A stretch of 64,000 bases of DNA from Granulicella sp. WH15 (GTDB lineage Bacteria > Acidobacteriota > Terriglobia > Terriglobales > Acidobacteriaceae): positions 744,001 through 808,000 of the forward strand of contig NZ_CP042596.1 in NCBI RefSeq assembly GCF_009914315.1. The letters are read 5' to 3'. A program made the position numbers and the translations under genes. Shown here piece by piece: positions 46,967 through 57,238 of this stretch. Within the stretch, counting starts at the first letter, position 1; the number at the start of each line of letters is the position of its first letter. A model generated the notes under the pieces. That model searched no databases. It was not told where the DNA came from and saw nothing but the letters and a program-made list of their open reading frames with translations.

Positions 46967-48105
46967 GCGTCTGTCCGTTCGAAAGGTATTTGTATCGTAA
47001 CTTCATATCCCCCCGTAGCCAGCGGCGCGGCAGTAAACTCATGCGTCCCTGGATAAAAGAAAGCAAGGCGTTCTTGAGTGTTCTGCATTCCGATCCCGTG
47101 CCCCTTGGTAGACGAACCAGTAGAGCCGCATCCATTGTCTCGGACCTGCATCCATAGGCTGTCTCCTACTCGCTTGACGTGGGTCTCAATCAACCCGCCA
47201 CCCTCCATCGGCGCGATCCCATGTTTGACTGCATTCTCGATAATGGGTTGAAGGAGGAAGCACGGTACAAGTCCCTCCAGTGCTTCCGGAGTCGCTTCGA
47301 TCTTAACTTCCAGCCGATCGGCAAACCGAACCTGCTGGATTGCCAGATAGCTTTCAACAACCCGCAATTCTTCGGTGAAGGGCACCTTCTCAGGGGCACG
47401 GCGCTGGAGCGTCGTGCGCAGGATTGTATTGAGGTGTCCGAGGGTTTTTGTCGCTTCCGGGTTTCTCCCTTGCGCCACCAGGCTGGCCAAGGCATTCATC
47501 GTGTTGAACAGGAAGTGAGGTTCCATCTGCATCTGGAGGGCTTTGAGCTGGGACTGCGATAGCTGCCTTTCCAGTGACAGCTTCTGCATGGCATCCCGCT
47601 GCCTTTGGGACTGTGTAAACAAAAGAGCGGAAACGCCGAATGCAAAACCATAAACCAGGAGCTCTATGCCAAAGCGGTTGAGGTCGAAGTACAGCGCCCA
47701 GATGTGTTTGACGTTTCCATGGACGGGCCACCCTGGAACAAGCGAATGGATAATCCCGATTACGAGTAAATGCAACAGGCCAAGGGTCGAAGCAGCGAGC
47801 AGATGAAAGGTAACCGTTTTGGGAGTAAATCTCAGGGCTGAAGGTTTCCACCGTCTTAGCCTCCATAGCCCCAGCGCAACCAGACCCCACCAGCCTGAAA
47901 AGACCGCCCCGTACCGAAGCGACGCCAGCGCCGTGATCGACCGGCACTCACTTGCCATCAAGAGTGTGAGCACGACAGATGTGACCAGGAGCACCTGCCA
48001 ATCCTGAATCCGTACGATCCATTGCTCGCGCCCATTAGAGGCGAATTCCTCAGTCGGGGGAAGTGCAGAATTGCTATCCACAGGTTTGGAAGTGAAATAC
48101 CGCAT
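46963..48105 (-). CDS. LytS/YehU-type sensor histidine kinase
   Basis: 380 residues. About four hydrophobic segments (VLLVTSVVLTLLMA; VFSGWWGLVALGLW; HLLAASTLGLLHLLVIGIIHSLV; FGIELLVYGFAFGVSALLF) form a membrane sensor. A His_kinase (PF06580-type) region with the phosphoacceptor histidine in QMQMEPHFLFNTMNALASL (about 203-221) and a HATPase domain (QPIIENAVKHGIAP, RDNGCG, GHGIGMQNTQERL) follow. I chose ATG 48105 because AGGA lies 5 bp upstream; the frame is open to 48138. It pairs with the LytTR regulator. There is no periplasmic ligand domain of note, so the signal is unknown. Confidence 0.92.
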   Translation of the reverse strand: MRYFTSKPVDSNSALPPTEEFASNGREQWIVRIQDWQVLLVTSVVLTLLMASECRSITALASLRYGAVFSGWWGLVALGLWRLRRWKPSALRFTPKTVTFHLLAASTLGLLHLLVIGIIHSLVPGWPVHGNVKHIWALYFDLNRFGIELLVYGFAFGVSALLFTQSQRQRDAMQKLSLERQLSQSQLKALQMQMEPHFLFNTMNALASLVAQGRNPEATKTLGHLNTILRTTLQRRAPEKVPFTEELRVVESYLAIQQVRFADRLEVKIEATPEALEGLVPCFLLQPIIENAVKHGIAPMEGGGLIETHVKRVGDSLWMQVRDNGCGSTGSSTKGHGIGMQNTQERLAFFYPGTHEFTAAPLATGGYEVTIQIPFERTDA

Positions 48106-48168
48106 GAGCGTCCTTTCACAAAACATCAGCAACTTCATATTATTCGCCCAGCTTTCCGACTGAATGAT

Positions 48169-50919
48169 TTAAAAAGCAAACCGCGCTCCCAACTCCAAGC
48201 GTCGCCCGGCTTCGCCAGATAGGGGCTGTCCCAGGTTGGGCGACAATACTGTTTGGACCGCCGTGACGTTGGTATGATTCAGTAAATTGGCGCTCCGGAC
48301 ATTGAATGTGAGGGTTCGTGTCTGTGACCTATCATTCGTCTTCAGGTTGAAGATCCGGCTCATGTTCGCGTCGAGGTGGATCAGGGAGGGCATGGTCCCC
48401 AGATTGCGCGGCACGTCCCCGTTAACTGCGTTCGCGGTGAGCAGCCCAAAGCGAGTGCTGTATACGCCCGCACCAGGAGCGGAAGCATAAGCGGGGCGGT
48501 TATTAAAGTTGCCATCGCCGTTATTGTCCGTACCCGTGATGATGTTGTACGGTGTGCCCTGCTGCGCGGCGAACTCTGTGGATAGGACCAAGCGGTACGG
48601 CAGGTTTAGATTCCCGTTAAGAAAGAAGCCGTGGGTACTCGCCCAGTCGGCTCTGGCCGATTCGCCTATGTCGCTGTAGCTCGACTGAGGAATCCCGTCT
48701 CCACTGCCGCCATCGGTCCTGGAGTTCCGATATGCATAGTATGCAAACAGCCCGAAGCGCTTGTAACTATGCTGATCTACGACGAAGGAGAGGACATTTC
48801 CTGCAAAATGACCTGAGTTCTGATATTGCAGAAGATTTTCGTTAGAAGCGATCGGCCTCGGCGCAAGAAGAGCTGCTGTGGGATTGGGAGCCGTGTCGAC
48901 GCCGCTTTTCACCATCGGCGCATTGATGTTTCTGATCCGGACAACGTTCCAGGTCTCACCAAGATAGAAGTTCACTCTGACGCTCCAGTGATGAGGAAGC
49001 TCATGCTCAGCATTGAAATATCCTGCGAATTCAAGTGGTTGCGCAAGCGAATGTGGAAACTGTTGGGTGGTGCCAACCTCGATTGACCCGGGAACTTGCA
49101 CTAATGGATCGACGTAACTGGGCGAATATACGGTCACCTGCTTCTGCAGCACATCATTCAGCCGGGCGACTTCGAGCGCATGATGGGGGCTGATCGATCC
49201 ACTGAAAAGACCGATCCGAGCGCGGAAAATCCAGGTTTCCTTCTTGTCGGGACTCCATGAGAAGCTTGCACGCGGCCCAAAATTGCCGACGCTATCGGGT
49301 GATGTTTGAAAAGCGTACCGCAGACCGGCATTCACAGTGAAACGCGGTCCAAGCTTAATGATGTCCTGCAAATACAGACCCAGCCGCCACTGCGTAAGTG
49401 GGACAAGCGGAGTTCCACCAGTCACTTGATAGGTGGTGGGTATGCCACCAGGAAGATTATTTTGAGCGCGCCGGTATTGCTCGATTGCGCTGATGGTTGT
49501 CGTCTGTCCGGTAGGACTGTTGTTTGCATCTAGGACTGGAGCGCTCCCGCCCCCAAAAACATAAGTACCGTTGAAGTTATTCGGATTGTAGTCATGCTCA
49601 AAGATACCGAGCGACTGAACGCCGAATTTCAACTGATGTTTGCCGTGTGTGATCAGCAAGTCGTCATCTATTTCGAGGTCACGTTCCCGGTCGTTCAGAT
49701 TCTGACCGCTTGAGCCACCACCGATGAAGTAGCCGGAGACCTGGAGTGCCGGAGACGTCGACAGTGGAGACTGCTCCGTGCGCTTCCATGAATAGCCAAT
49801 ATGGGTCGCGTGCAACAGATTAGCGTTGGGTATTAGCGTATTGGTAAATCGAAGATCGTTCTCACTCAAGAGGCTTGAATATCCTGCCTCAGCCAACGTG
49901 AGACCACCGACGCCCTGATTGCCCAGATTGTTGACGTTGGAGGAGAAGGAGAACACTGCAACATCTTTTGAACTCACTTGCCAATCGCCGCGAGCCGAAG
50001 CGATCCAAAGCCTCTGTGGGGCCGAAATCGCCTGCCGCAACGGTACTTGATTCCCACTTCCATCCAGTGTTACTGCATTGACGATGTTGAATTCATCGAT
50101 ATCGCGCTTTTCCAGCGCGAGAGCGAAGCCGCTCTTTTTCGGGAGGACCGGCCCGCTCAGTTCAAATCCATACCGGCGCTTACCGGCCGGTGTGGCCGTA
50201 GCCGAGAAAGGATCGGTCGCATTGAAGCTGCTGTCGCTATCTGAGTAAAAGAGTGCCCCATGAAAGGAGTCGGCGCCAGGCTTGGTGACGATCTCGATGA
50301 CTCCGCTGCTAAATGGAGGAGTCTGGTATTCGGCAGAGAAGAGATCCGGATTGACACGGATCGTGGCGATGGAACTCTTGGGCGGAATCGCGCTTCCATT
50401 CTGAAAGCCGTCGACCAGGATAAGCGTTGAGGCGGGAGAGCCTCCTCCGCTCGCAGAGAGCGCCTGCAATTGCCGGAGAAAATCATCAGGATCATCGGCG
50501 AGCAACTGCACGTCTTTTGTGCTCAACGTAGCGGTTCCCGAACCGCGATCACTAGAGCTGGCATCGCCGTCCACCTGCACTATCGTCTCCACATGGGCTA
50601 TCTCCAATTGGAGATTGAGATGAACACTTCCACCAGCCTGTTTTTCAATTGTGGCTGCCTTAGGAGTAAAGCCCTCGGCTTGCGCCATTATTTTGTTGGA
50701 GCTTATCCGAACGCATGGCAATAAAAAATAACCCGCCGCATCGGAGATCGTCTTTTCTCCGTCGGCAGTCTGTACCTCTGCTCCAGGAATAACCGCTCCC
50801 GTCGGATCAGTAATGGTTCCGTCGATGCGGATACCCATTGTACAAGGCTGTTGTGCCACCGCCAGATATGGAAGCATCAACCCAGCCCATATCAACCAAT
50901 TCTTGCAATTCCTGCCCAT
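48169..50919 (-). CDS. Oar-like TonB-dependent receptor with carboxypeptidase-regulatory-like domain
   Basis: About 916 residues. The signal peptide is WLIWAGLMLPYLAVAQQ; the CarboxypepD_reg-like domain GIRIDGTITDPTGAVIPGAEV...AQAEGFTPKAATIE (about 24-100) follows, then a plug (VQLLADDPDDFLRQLQALSASGG, TLILVDGFQNGSAIP, FSAEYQTPPFSSGVIEIVTKPG) and a barrel that ends in LELGARFAF. Shorter than the receptor at 31-35 kb and only distantly alike. The GGAG upstream of ATG 50919 is 11 bp away, so the start is not certain (50988 is possible). It lies 63 bp from the histidine kinase start on the same strand, suggesting a receptor-kinase-regulator unit. Confidence 0.9.
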   Translation of the reverse strand: MGRNCKNWLIWAGLMLPYLAVAQQPCTMGIRIDGTITDPTGAVIPGAEVQTADGEKTISDAAGYFLLPCVRISSNKIMAQAEGFTPKAATIEKQAGGSVHLNLQLEIAHVETIVQVDGDASSSDRGSGTATLSTKDVQLLADDPDDFLRQLQALSASGGGSPASTLILVDGFQNGSAIPPKSSIATIRVNPDLFSAEYQTPPFSSGVIEIVTKPGADSFHGALFYSDSDSSFNATDPFSATATPAGKRRYGFELSGPVLPKKSGFALALEKRDIDEFNIVNAVTLDGSGNQVPLRQAISAPQRLWIASARGDWQVSSKDVAVFSFSSNVNNLGNQGVGGLTLAEAGYSSLLSENDLRFTNTLIPNANLLHATHIGYSWKRTEQSPLSTSPALQVSGYFIGGGSSGQNLNDRERDLEIDDDLLITHGKHQLKFGVQSLGIFEHDYNPNNFNGTYVFGGGSAPVLDANNSPTGQTTTISAIEQYRRAQNNLPGGIPTTYQVTGGTPLVPLTQWRLGLYLQDIIKLGPRFTVNAGLRYAFQTSPDSVGNFGPRASFSWSPDKKETWIFRARIGLFSGSISPHHALEVARLNDVLQKQVTVYSPSYVDPLVQVPGSIEVGTTQQFPHSLAQPLEFAGYFNAEHELPHHWSVRVNFYLGETWNVVRIRNINAPMVKSGVDTAPNPTAALLAPRPIASNENLLQYQNSGHFAGNVLSFVVDQHSYKRFGLFAYYAYRNSRTDGGSGDGIPQSSYSDIGESARADWASTHGFFLNGNLNLPYRLVLSTEFAAQQGTPYNIITGTDNNGDGNFNNRPAYASAPGAGVYSTRFGLLTANAVNGDVPRNLGTMPSLIHLDANMSRIFNLKTNDRSQTRTLTFNVRSANLLNHTNVTAVQTVLSPNLGQPLSGEAGRRLELGARFAF

Positions 50920-51346
50920 GGGTCGCTTGTCTCCTGATCTAAAAATCCCAGCGACCGCAGACATGATCCAATGGTTTGCAAGGAACATCAGGATTGATCA
51001 GGGGAATGACCATTTTCTTATGGCAAAGCTGCGAGCCTATCGGGTGAGGATTAGCCCTTACACCAACCGTTCACATCCCAAGTGCAGAAGCTGTTCATAG
51101 CGGATGACACAATATCTTGACCCATCTCAGTAGATCGGAACCCACCATTTCGCTGATTGAAGCGCGACGTTTCAAGCAGCGGACGGATGATCGGCAACTT
51201 GGAAGTTGAACCAACGACAACCTGGACCCGAGCATAGGTTTCGTAACAGTCTCGAATCGACCCCGCAGAGGTGGCCGGGCAGGGGAGTGTGAATTGCAAT
51301 CGCGTGCGAACGGGCGCAGGACGCGTCAGGATGCGAAGATAGGGAT
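50920..51346. other. 427-bp region with an unrecognised 82-codon frame
   Basis: Between the receptor and the ABC-F gene. It holds the receptor promoter region and a TTG-initiated minus-strand frame 51299-51051 (82 codons, ending in TWDVNGWCKG). I do not recognise the product, and it lacks a good ribosome-binding site. It could be a small gene or a fragment left by the rearrangement that delivered the neighbouring AT-richer genes. Confidence 0.3.
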
Positions 51347-53278
<1,932 letters not shown>

Positions 53279-53283
53279 CGAGA

Positions 53284-53375
53284 ATCTTTGATCCCGACCA
53301 ACGGGAGGACCACGCGAAGCCGAGTACAGCACGAAGTGCCGCCCGCCCTCCGCGCAGGAGGCCCGTCCGGCAGGA
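53284..53375. repeat. Composite palindromic repeat, copy 11 (3' half)
   Basis: Plus-oriented: CCGACCAACGGGAGGACC, ACGCGAAGC, then GCACGAAGTGC, CCTCCGCGCAGGAGG and GTCCGGCAGGAC. The left half of the long hairpin is absent. It sits between the convergent ABC-F and phosphoesterase genes and abuts the phosphoesterase stop. Confidence 0.88.
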
Positions 53376-54128
53376 CTATCTGCCTTCGCGCAGCCGCAGG
53401 GCTAGCCGTTCGGGCAATCCGGCCATCAGGATGCGGCCCTGCGCACGAACCACGTCGTAGGGCACGCGATGGAAGGTAATCGTGGCGGCCTCGGTGTCGT
53501 AGATGGCATAGGCAGCGCGCCAGTCGTAGTCCCGGGGCTGGCCCACCGAGCCGGGGTTAATCAACTGCCGTGTCTCCGCCGGAATCTCGAAGACCCAGGA
53601 GCCTGCCTCGTTGGCGCTGGCGTACGCGGGCCGCAGCTCGTGCCAGTCGTGCTCCTTCTGCGAAAACCCTCCCTGCAGATGAGTGTGCCCAAAGAAGGTG
53701 ATGGAGGTCGTCATCTGCTGCAGCGGAGCCCACGCATCGCGCATACTCAGGATGTACTGGTCTTCATTGAGCGGTGAGCCATGGGCGCAGGTGACGCCGG
53801 GTTGCGCCGGATGCAGCGGCCCCTGCTCAAGCGCCCGCAGCCATTCCGTATTCTCGGCCGTCAGCTCCTCGCGGGTCCACAGCGCGGCGGCGCGGGCGAC
53901 GGGGTTGAACCCATTCGGCGAGGTCAGCCCGCAGCAGACGCGGTCGTGGTTGCCGCGCACGGTCAGGCTCGAGAGCGGCCGGATAAGGTCGATGACCTCG
54001 TTCGGGCTGGCCCCATAGCCCACGATATCGCCGAGGTTCCAGAGCGCGTCCCACCCGCTGGCAGCGTCGAGGACGGCCTGAAGGGCTTCAAGGTTTCCGT
54101 GGATGTCGGAGAGGACTAAGGCACGCAT
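53376..54128 (-). CDS. Calcineurin-like metallophosphoesterase (YfcE-like)
   Basis: 250 residues with the metal-binding motifs in order: LSDIHGNLEALQAV (D-x-H, about 7-20), GDIVGYG (about 34-40), RGNHDRVC (about 59-66) and ITFFGHTHLQGGF (about 143-155). The C-terminal NPGSVGQPRD is typical of the YfcE/MJ0936 subgroup, whose members hydrolyse phosphodiesters in vitro. Substrate unknown. Single gene; 105 bp separate it from the next ABC ATPase gene on the same strand. Confidence 0.93.
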   Translation of the reverse strand: MRALVLSDIHGNLEALQAVLDAASGWDALWNLGDIVGYGASPNEVIDLIRPLSSLTVRGNHDRVCCGLTSPNGFNPVARAAALWTREELTAENTEWLRALEQGPLHPAQPGVTCAHGSPLNEDQYILSMRDAWAPLQQMTTSITFFGHTHLQGGFSQKEHDWHELRPAYASANEAGSWVFEIPAETRQLINPGSVGQPRDYDWRAAYAIYDTEAATITFHRVPYDVVRAQGRILMAGLPERLALRLREGR

Positions 54129-54233
54129 GGGGCTCGCATCGGACTTGTATGAAAGGTCTTCGGCAAGCCTGAAAGGCGAAAAAAGCCGACTCCCAAGAAT
54201 ATCTTCCGAGGGCTATGGTGTCGAATCGGTGAC

Positions 54234-55073
54234 TTAGGCCAGGGAAGCGAGCGGTAGGCCGCGATCAGTCTGCATGGTGGGGGTGGAGGCCAGCAGCCGC
54301 CGGGTATAAGGATGCTGGGGCGCGCGGAAGAGTTCAGCGGCAGGAGCCTGCTCGACGATTCGGCCATGCTGCATCACGGCTACCTGGTCGCCGGGCTGTC
54401 CGCACGCTTGGGCGACGACAGCTAAGTCGTGCGATATGAATAGCATGGCCAGCGAGTGAGAGCGGCGCAGGCTGGCCAGCAGCTCCAGAATCTGAGCCTG
54501 AACGGTGACGTCGAGCGCGGTGGTCGGCTCATCGGCGATGAGCAGCCGGGGCCGGTTAACGAGCGCCATGGCGATGAGGATTCTTTGGCGCTGTCCCCCC
54601 GAAAACTGGTGCGGATAGTGCCCAAACCGCGCCGCCGGGTCGGGCAGGGCGACGTCGTGCATCGCCTCCAGAACCTTTTTTTTGATGGCGTTACGATCCA
54701 TCTCGGGGTGGTGCGCCTGGACCGCCTCGGCGATCTGCTGCCCCACGGTCATGGCCGGGTTCAGTGCCGACATCGGCTCCTGAAAGATCATGGCGATGCC
54801 GCTGCCGCGCTGGCGGCGCATCTCTGGCTCGGGCAGGGCGAGCAGGTTCTGTCCCGCAAAGGTGATGGAGCCGGTGACCTGTGCCGAGGGCGGCAGCAGC
54901 CGCAGCAGCGCCAGCGAGGTGGCCGACTTGCCGGAGCCGGACTCGCCCACCAGCCCGAGCGTCTGCCCCTGCCGGATGGCGAAGGAGATTCCGTGGACGA
55001 CGGGACGGCCTCCGAAGGCGACGGTGAGGTCCGAAACCTCGAGCAGCGGGTTGTCCGATTGGGAATCCACCAC
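54234..55073 (-). CDS. Oligopeptide/dipeptide-type ABC transporter ATPase
   Basis: 279 residues. Walker [18 protein letters not shown] (about 36-52), Q-loop [18 protein letters not shown] (about 93-110), signature [16 protein letters not shown] (about 152-167), Walker [16 protein letters not shown] (about 173-187) and the end [11 protein letters not shown] are diagnostic of DppD/OppD-type subunits. The C-terminal oligopeptide-ABC extension is shorter than in most relatives (about 320 residues). No permease or binding-protein gene is adjacent, so it is an orphan here or works with components elsewhere. Confidence 0.9.
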   Translation of the reverse strand: MVDSQSDNPLLEVSDLTVAFGGRPVVHGISFAIRQGQTLGLVGESGSGKSATSLALLRLLPPSAQVTGSITFAGQNLLALPEPEMRRQRGSGIAMIFQEPMSALNPAMTVGQQIAEAVQAHHPEMDRNAIKKKVLEAMHDVALPDPAARFGHYPHQFSGGQRQRILIAMALVNRPRLLIADEPTTALDVTVQAQILELLASLRRSHSLAMLFISHDLAVVAQACGQPGDQVAVMQHGRIVEQAPAAELFRAPQHPYTRRLLASTPTMQTDRGLPLASLA

Positions 55074-55138
55074 ATGAATGGTAGCTGAATGGAGGCATCG
55101 GCTGGCACGACCTGCCGGATATCGCGTCTAATGCCAGT

Positions 55139-57070
55139 ATGAGGATCTGCGGCAAAGGTCGGGTCGCGTCGGCGGTCGCCGGAGTCGTTGCGCTTGCCTT
55201 GCCCGTTGCAGTCCCCCTTGCCGCCCAGATGCACGCTGTCAAAAAGCCCGAGACCGTGGTGCGGGCGGTGGGGGTCTACGAGTGGACCGGCGACGTGGCT
55301 AAGCCCGCGGCCAGTCGCCTCATCCCGGTCACGCTCTTCATCGACGGCAGTTTGCAGGACGCTGGAGTCTACCTTGCCCGTCCCGTCCCCATGGCGCTCG
55401 AGACCGGAACAATCTTCGAGCTGGACCAGTCCGGCGTGCCTAAAGGGCTGCTGGATCTTGCATTTGCGCGTCACCTGCAACCGGCCGAGGAGAGTTCGGC
55501 GGCTCCGTACGACGACGGCTGGTTTGGCTACGGGCAGTACAAGGCGCTGCCCACGCCCAAGCTGACGCCGCCTTCGGGCAAGGTGCGTCTCTCGAAGGGC
55601 ACGGTGCAGAGCAGCAAGCCGGATACTGCGCGTCCGCATTTTTCTTCAGACAACAAGAGTCCGGACAGCACCGCAAACAAAAGTGCGAGCACCACGGCCA
55701 ACAGCGATCCGGACCGCCCGACGATGCGGCGGCGGGACGACTCCGGCAGCACTTCGACGTCCACGCCCTCGGCCTCTTCGAGCACCCCCACAACGACGGC
55801 TTCAACCCCCAAGCCGGACGATGATCCGAACCGTCCGACAATGAAACGCCGCGACGACTCGGCTTCGAGTACTCCCTCAACTCCTGCGGCTTCTACAACT
55901 TCGCCCCCTTCCACACCAAGCACGACGGCTTCTACAAGCAAGTCGGACGACCCCGACCGTCCGACGATGAAGAGAAAGTCGGATTCCGGCAGCGATAGCT
56001 CCTCGGCAGGCTCTTCGGATTCAAAGACCTCCAGCAGCGACTCTGACCCCGACCGTCCGACGATGAAGCGCCGAAGCGATTCCGGTAGCACGACGGCATC
56101 CAGCAGTACCCCCGCCGATGACCCGGACCGTCCGACGATGAAGAGAAGGTCGGATTCCGGCAGCGATAGCTCCTCGGCAGGCTCTTCGGATTCAAAGACT
56201 TCCAGCAGCGACTCCGACCCCGACCGCCCGACGATGAAGCGTCGGAGCGACTCCGGCAGCACCACGGCGTCGAGCGACTCCCCGGCCGACGACCCGGACA
56301 GGCCTACTTTAAAAAAGCGTAGCCCAGCCGAGAAAAAGGCGGCGCAGAAGGGAGGCGGAGCGTCGGTCTCCGAGGTCGGCTCCTTGAATGACGACCCCAA
56401 CCGCCCCAACCTGCACCGTGGCAAGCCCACCCACGCCATGACCGACGACGACCTGCCCAAACTGATCGGGCTGCCGCCGGACCTGCACCAGATGGTCGCG
56501 GTATCGGACGCGGTCGACCGCCCCCAGCACGACTTCGCCCGTGCCTGGGAGAGCAAGGAGGAGCAGGAGACAGTGCTGGGCAAGATGCGCGATCTGGCCC
56601 GGAATCGGCTGAAGACATACGCCGGAGTCGCTCCCGCTTCGCCGCCGACCAAGCCAATAGTCGTTCGTACCGGAGCCCATCGGAGCAAGGCCGTAACTCC
56701 GCCACCTCCTCCTCCGCTGCCGCTGTCGGATGAGGTGTTGAAGGCTTACACCCTGAGTTACGGCGGCGCGCCGACCTACAGCTTCTCGGCCTCGTCGCCG
56801 AGCCCGGATGGAGCCACCGTCCAGTACGTGACGGTGATTGCCCAGGCCGACGCCAACAACGACCTGCGGGTAGCGCTCGACAACGTCACCGACTCGCGGC
56901 ACCTGGACCGCACGCCCCGGCTGCGGCTGGTGGACGTGGTGGATGCGGAGGCATCGAACCGGGCCAGCCTGCTGGTCGAGCTGCGCGCGCAGCACAGCCG
57001 TACCTTTGCCCTATACCGCCTCATCGGGGCGCAGGCCGAGCAGGTCTTTTCCACTGGAAGCACGCAGTAA
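55139..57070 (+). CDS. Secreted Ser/Thr-rich repeat protein, unknown
   Basis: 643 residues. A signal-like N-terminus (SAVAGVVALALPVAVPLAAQ) is followed by a conserved region (VVRAVGVYEWTGDVAKPAASRLIPVTLFIDG, about 40-70), then from about 190 to 410 eight copies of DPDRPTMKRR-like units spaced by Ser/Thr/Asp-rich linkers, and a C-terminal domain (LSYGGAPTYSFSASS ... AEQVFSTG, about 530-643) with beta-strand character. The units read SDPDRPTMRRR, DDPNRPTMKRR, DDPDRPTMKRK and so on to DDPNRPNLHRGKP. I recognise no family. Composition suggests an extracytoplasmic protein with a flexible, acidic-basic repeat tether. It is divergent from the orphan ATPase gene. Confidence 0.8.
   Translation: MRICGKGRVASAVAGVVALALPVAVPLAAQMHAVKKPETVVRAVGVYEWTGDVAKPAASRLIPVTLFIDGSLQDAGVYLARPVPMALETGTIFELDQSGVPKGLLDLAFARHLQPAEESSAAPYDDGWFGYGQYKALPTPKLTPPSGKVRLSKGTVQSSKPDTARPHFSSDNKSPDSTANKSASTTANSDPDRPTMRRRDDSGSTSTSTPSASSSTPTTTASTPKPDDDPNRPTMKRRDDSASSTPSTPAASTTSPPSTPSTTASTSKSDDPDRPTMKRKSDSGSDSSSAGSSDSKTSSSDSDPDRPTMKRRSDSGSTTASSSTPADDPDRPTMKRRSDSGSDSSSAGSSDSKTSSSDSDPDRPTMKRRSDSGSTTASSDSPADDPDRPTLKKRSPAEKKAAQKGGGASVSEVGSLNDDPNRPNLHRGKPTHAMTDDDLPKLIGLPPDLHQMVAVSDAVDRPQHDFARAWESKEEQETVLGKMRDLARNRLKTYAGVAPASPPTKPIVVRTGAHRSKAVTPPPPPPLPLSDEVLKAYTLSYGGAPTYSFSASSPSPDGATVQYVTVIAQADANNDLRVALDNVTDSRHLDRTPRLRLVDVVDAEASNRASLLVELRAQHSRTFALYRLIGAQAEQVFSTGSTQ
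55961..56302 (+). repeat. In-gene tandem duplication, period 171 bp
   Basis: 55961-56131 and 56132-56302 are two consecutive 57-codon units, nearly identical over the first ~110 bp and more diverged after that. Most differences seen in the first part are at third codon positions (ACC/ACT, TCT/TCC, CGT/CGC), with one K-to-R change. Each unit carries two DPDRPTMKRR motifs. Confidence 0.85.
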
Positions 57071-57238
57071 CAGCAGAAAGCAACCCCTTGAAATACAAGA
57101 ATTCCCGGGTACTTAAGTGCTTAGGTATCAAGCGTGATCCCCTTTTTGAAGCACCATTGTTGCAGCAGTCACATCCCCTTCATCTTGTGGGGAAATACTT
57201 GCAGCGAAAGGTAACCTAAGGCACGGGGAGGGGGTTCT

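Noticed and set aside
51051..51299. 82-codon minus-strand frame as a real gene
   Set aside because: TTG start, no good ribosome-binding site and no recognisable domain; kept only as a remark on the intergenic region.
55961..56302. CRISPR-like or phage-tail-type repeat at 56 kb
   Set aside because: The repeat is in frame, codes for a conserved peptide and has no spacers; it is a coding tandem duplication.
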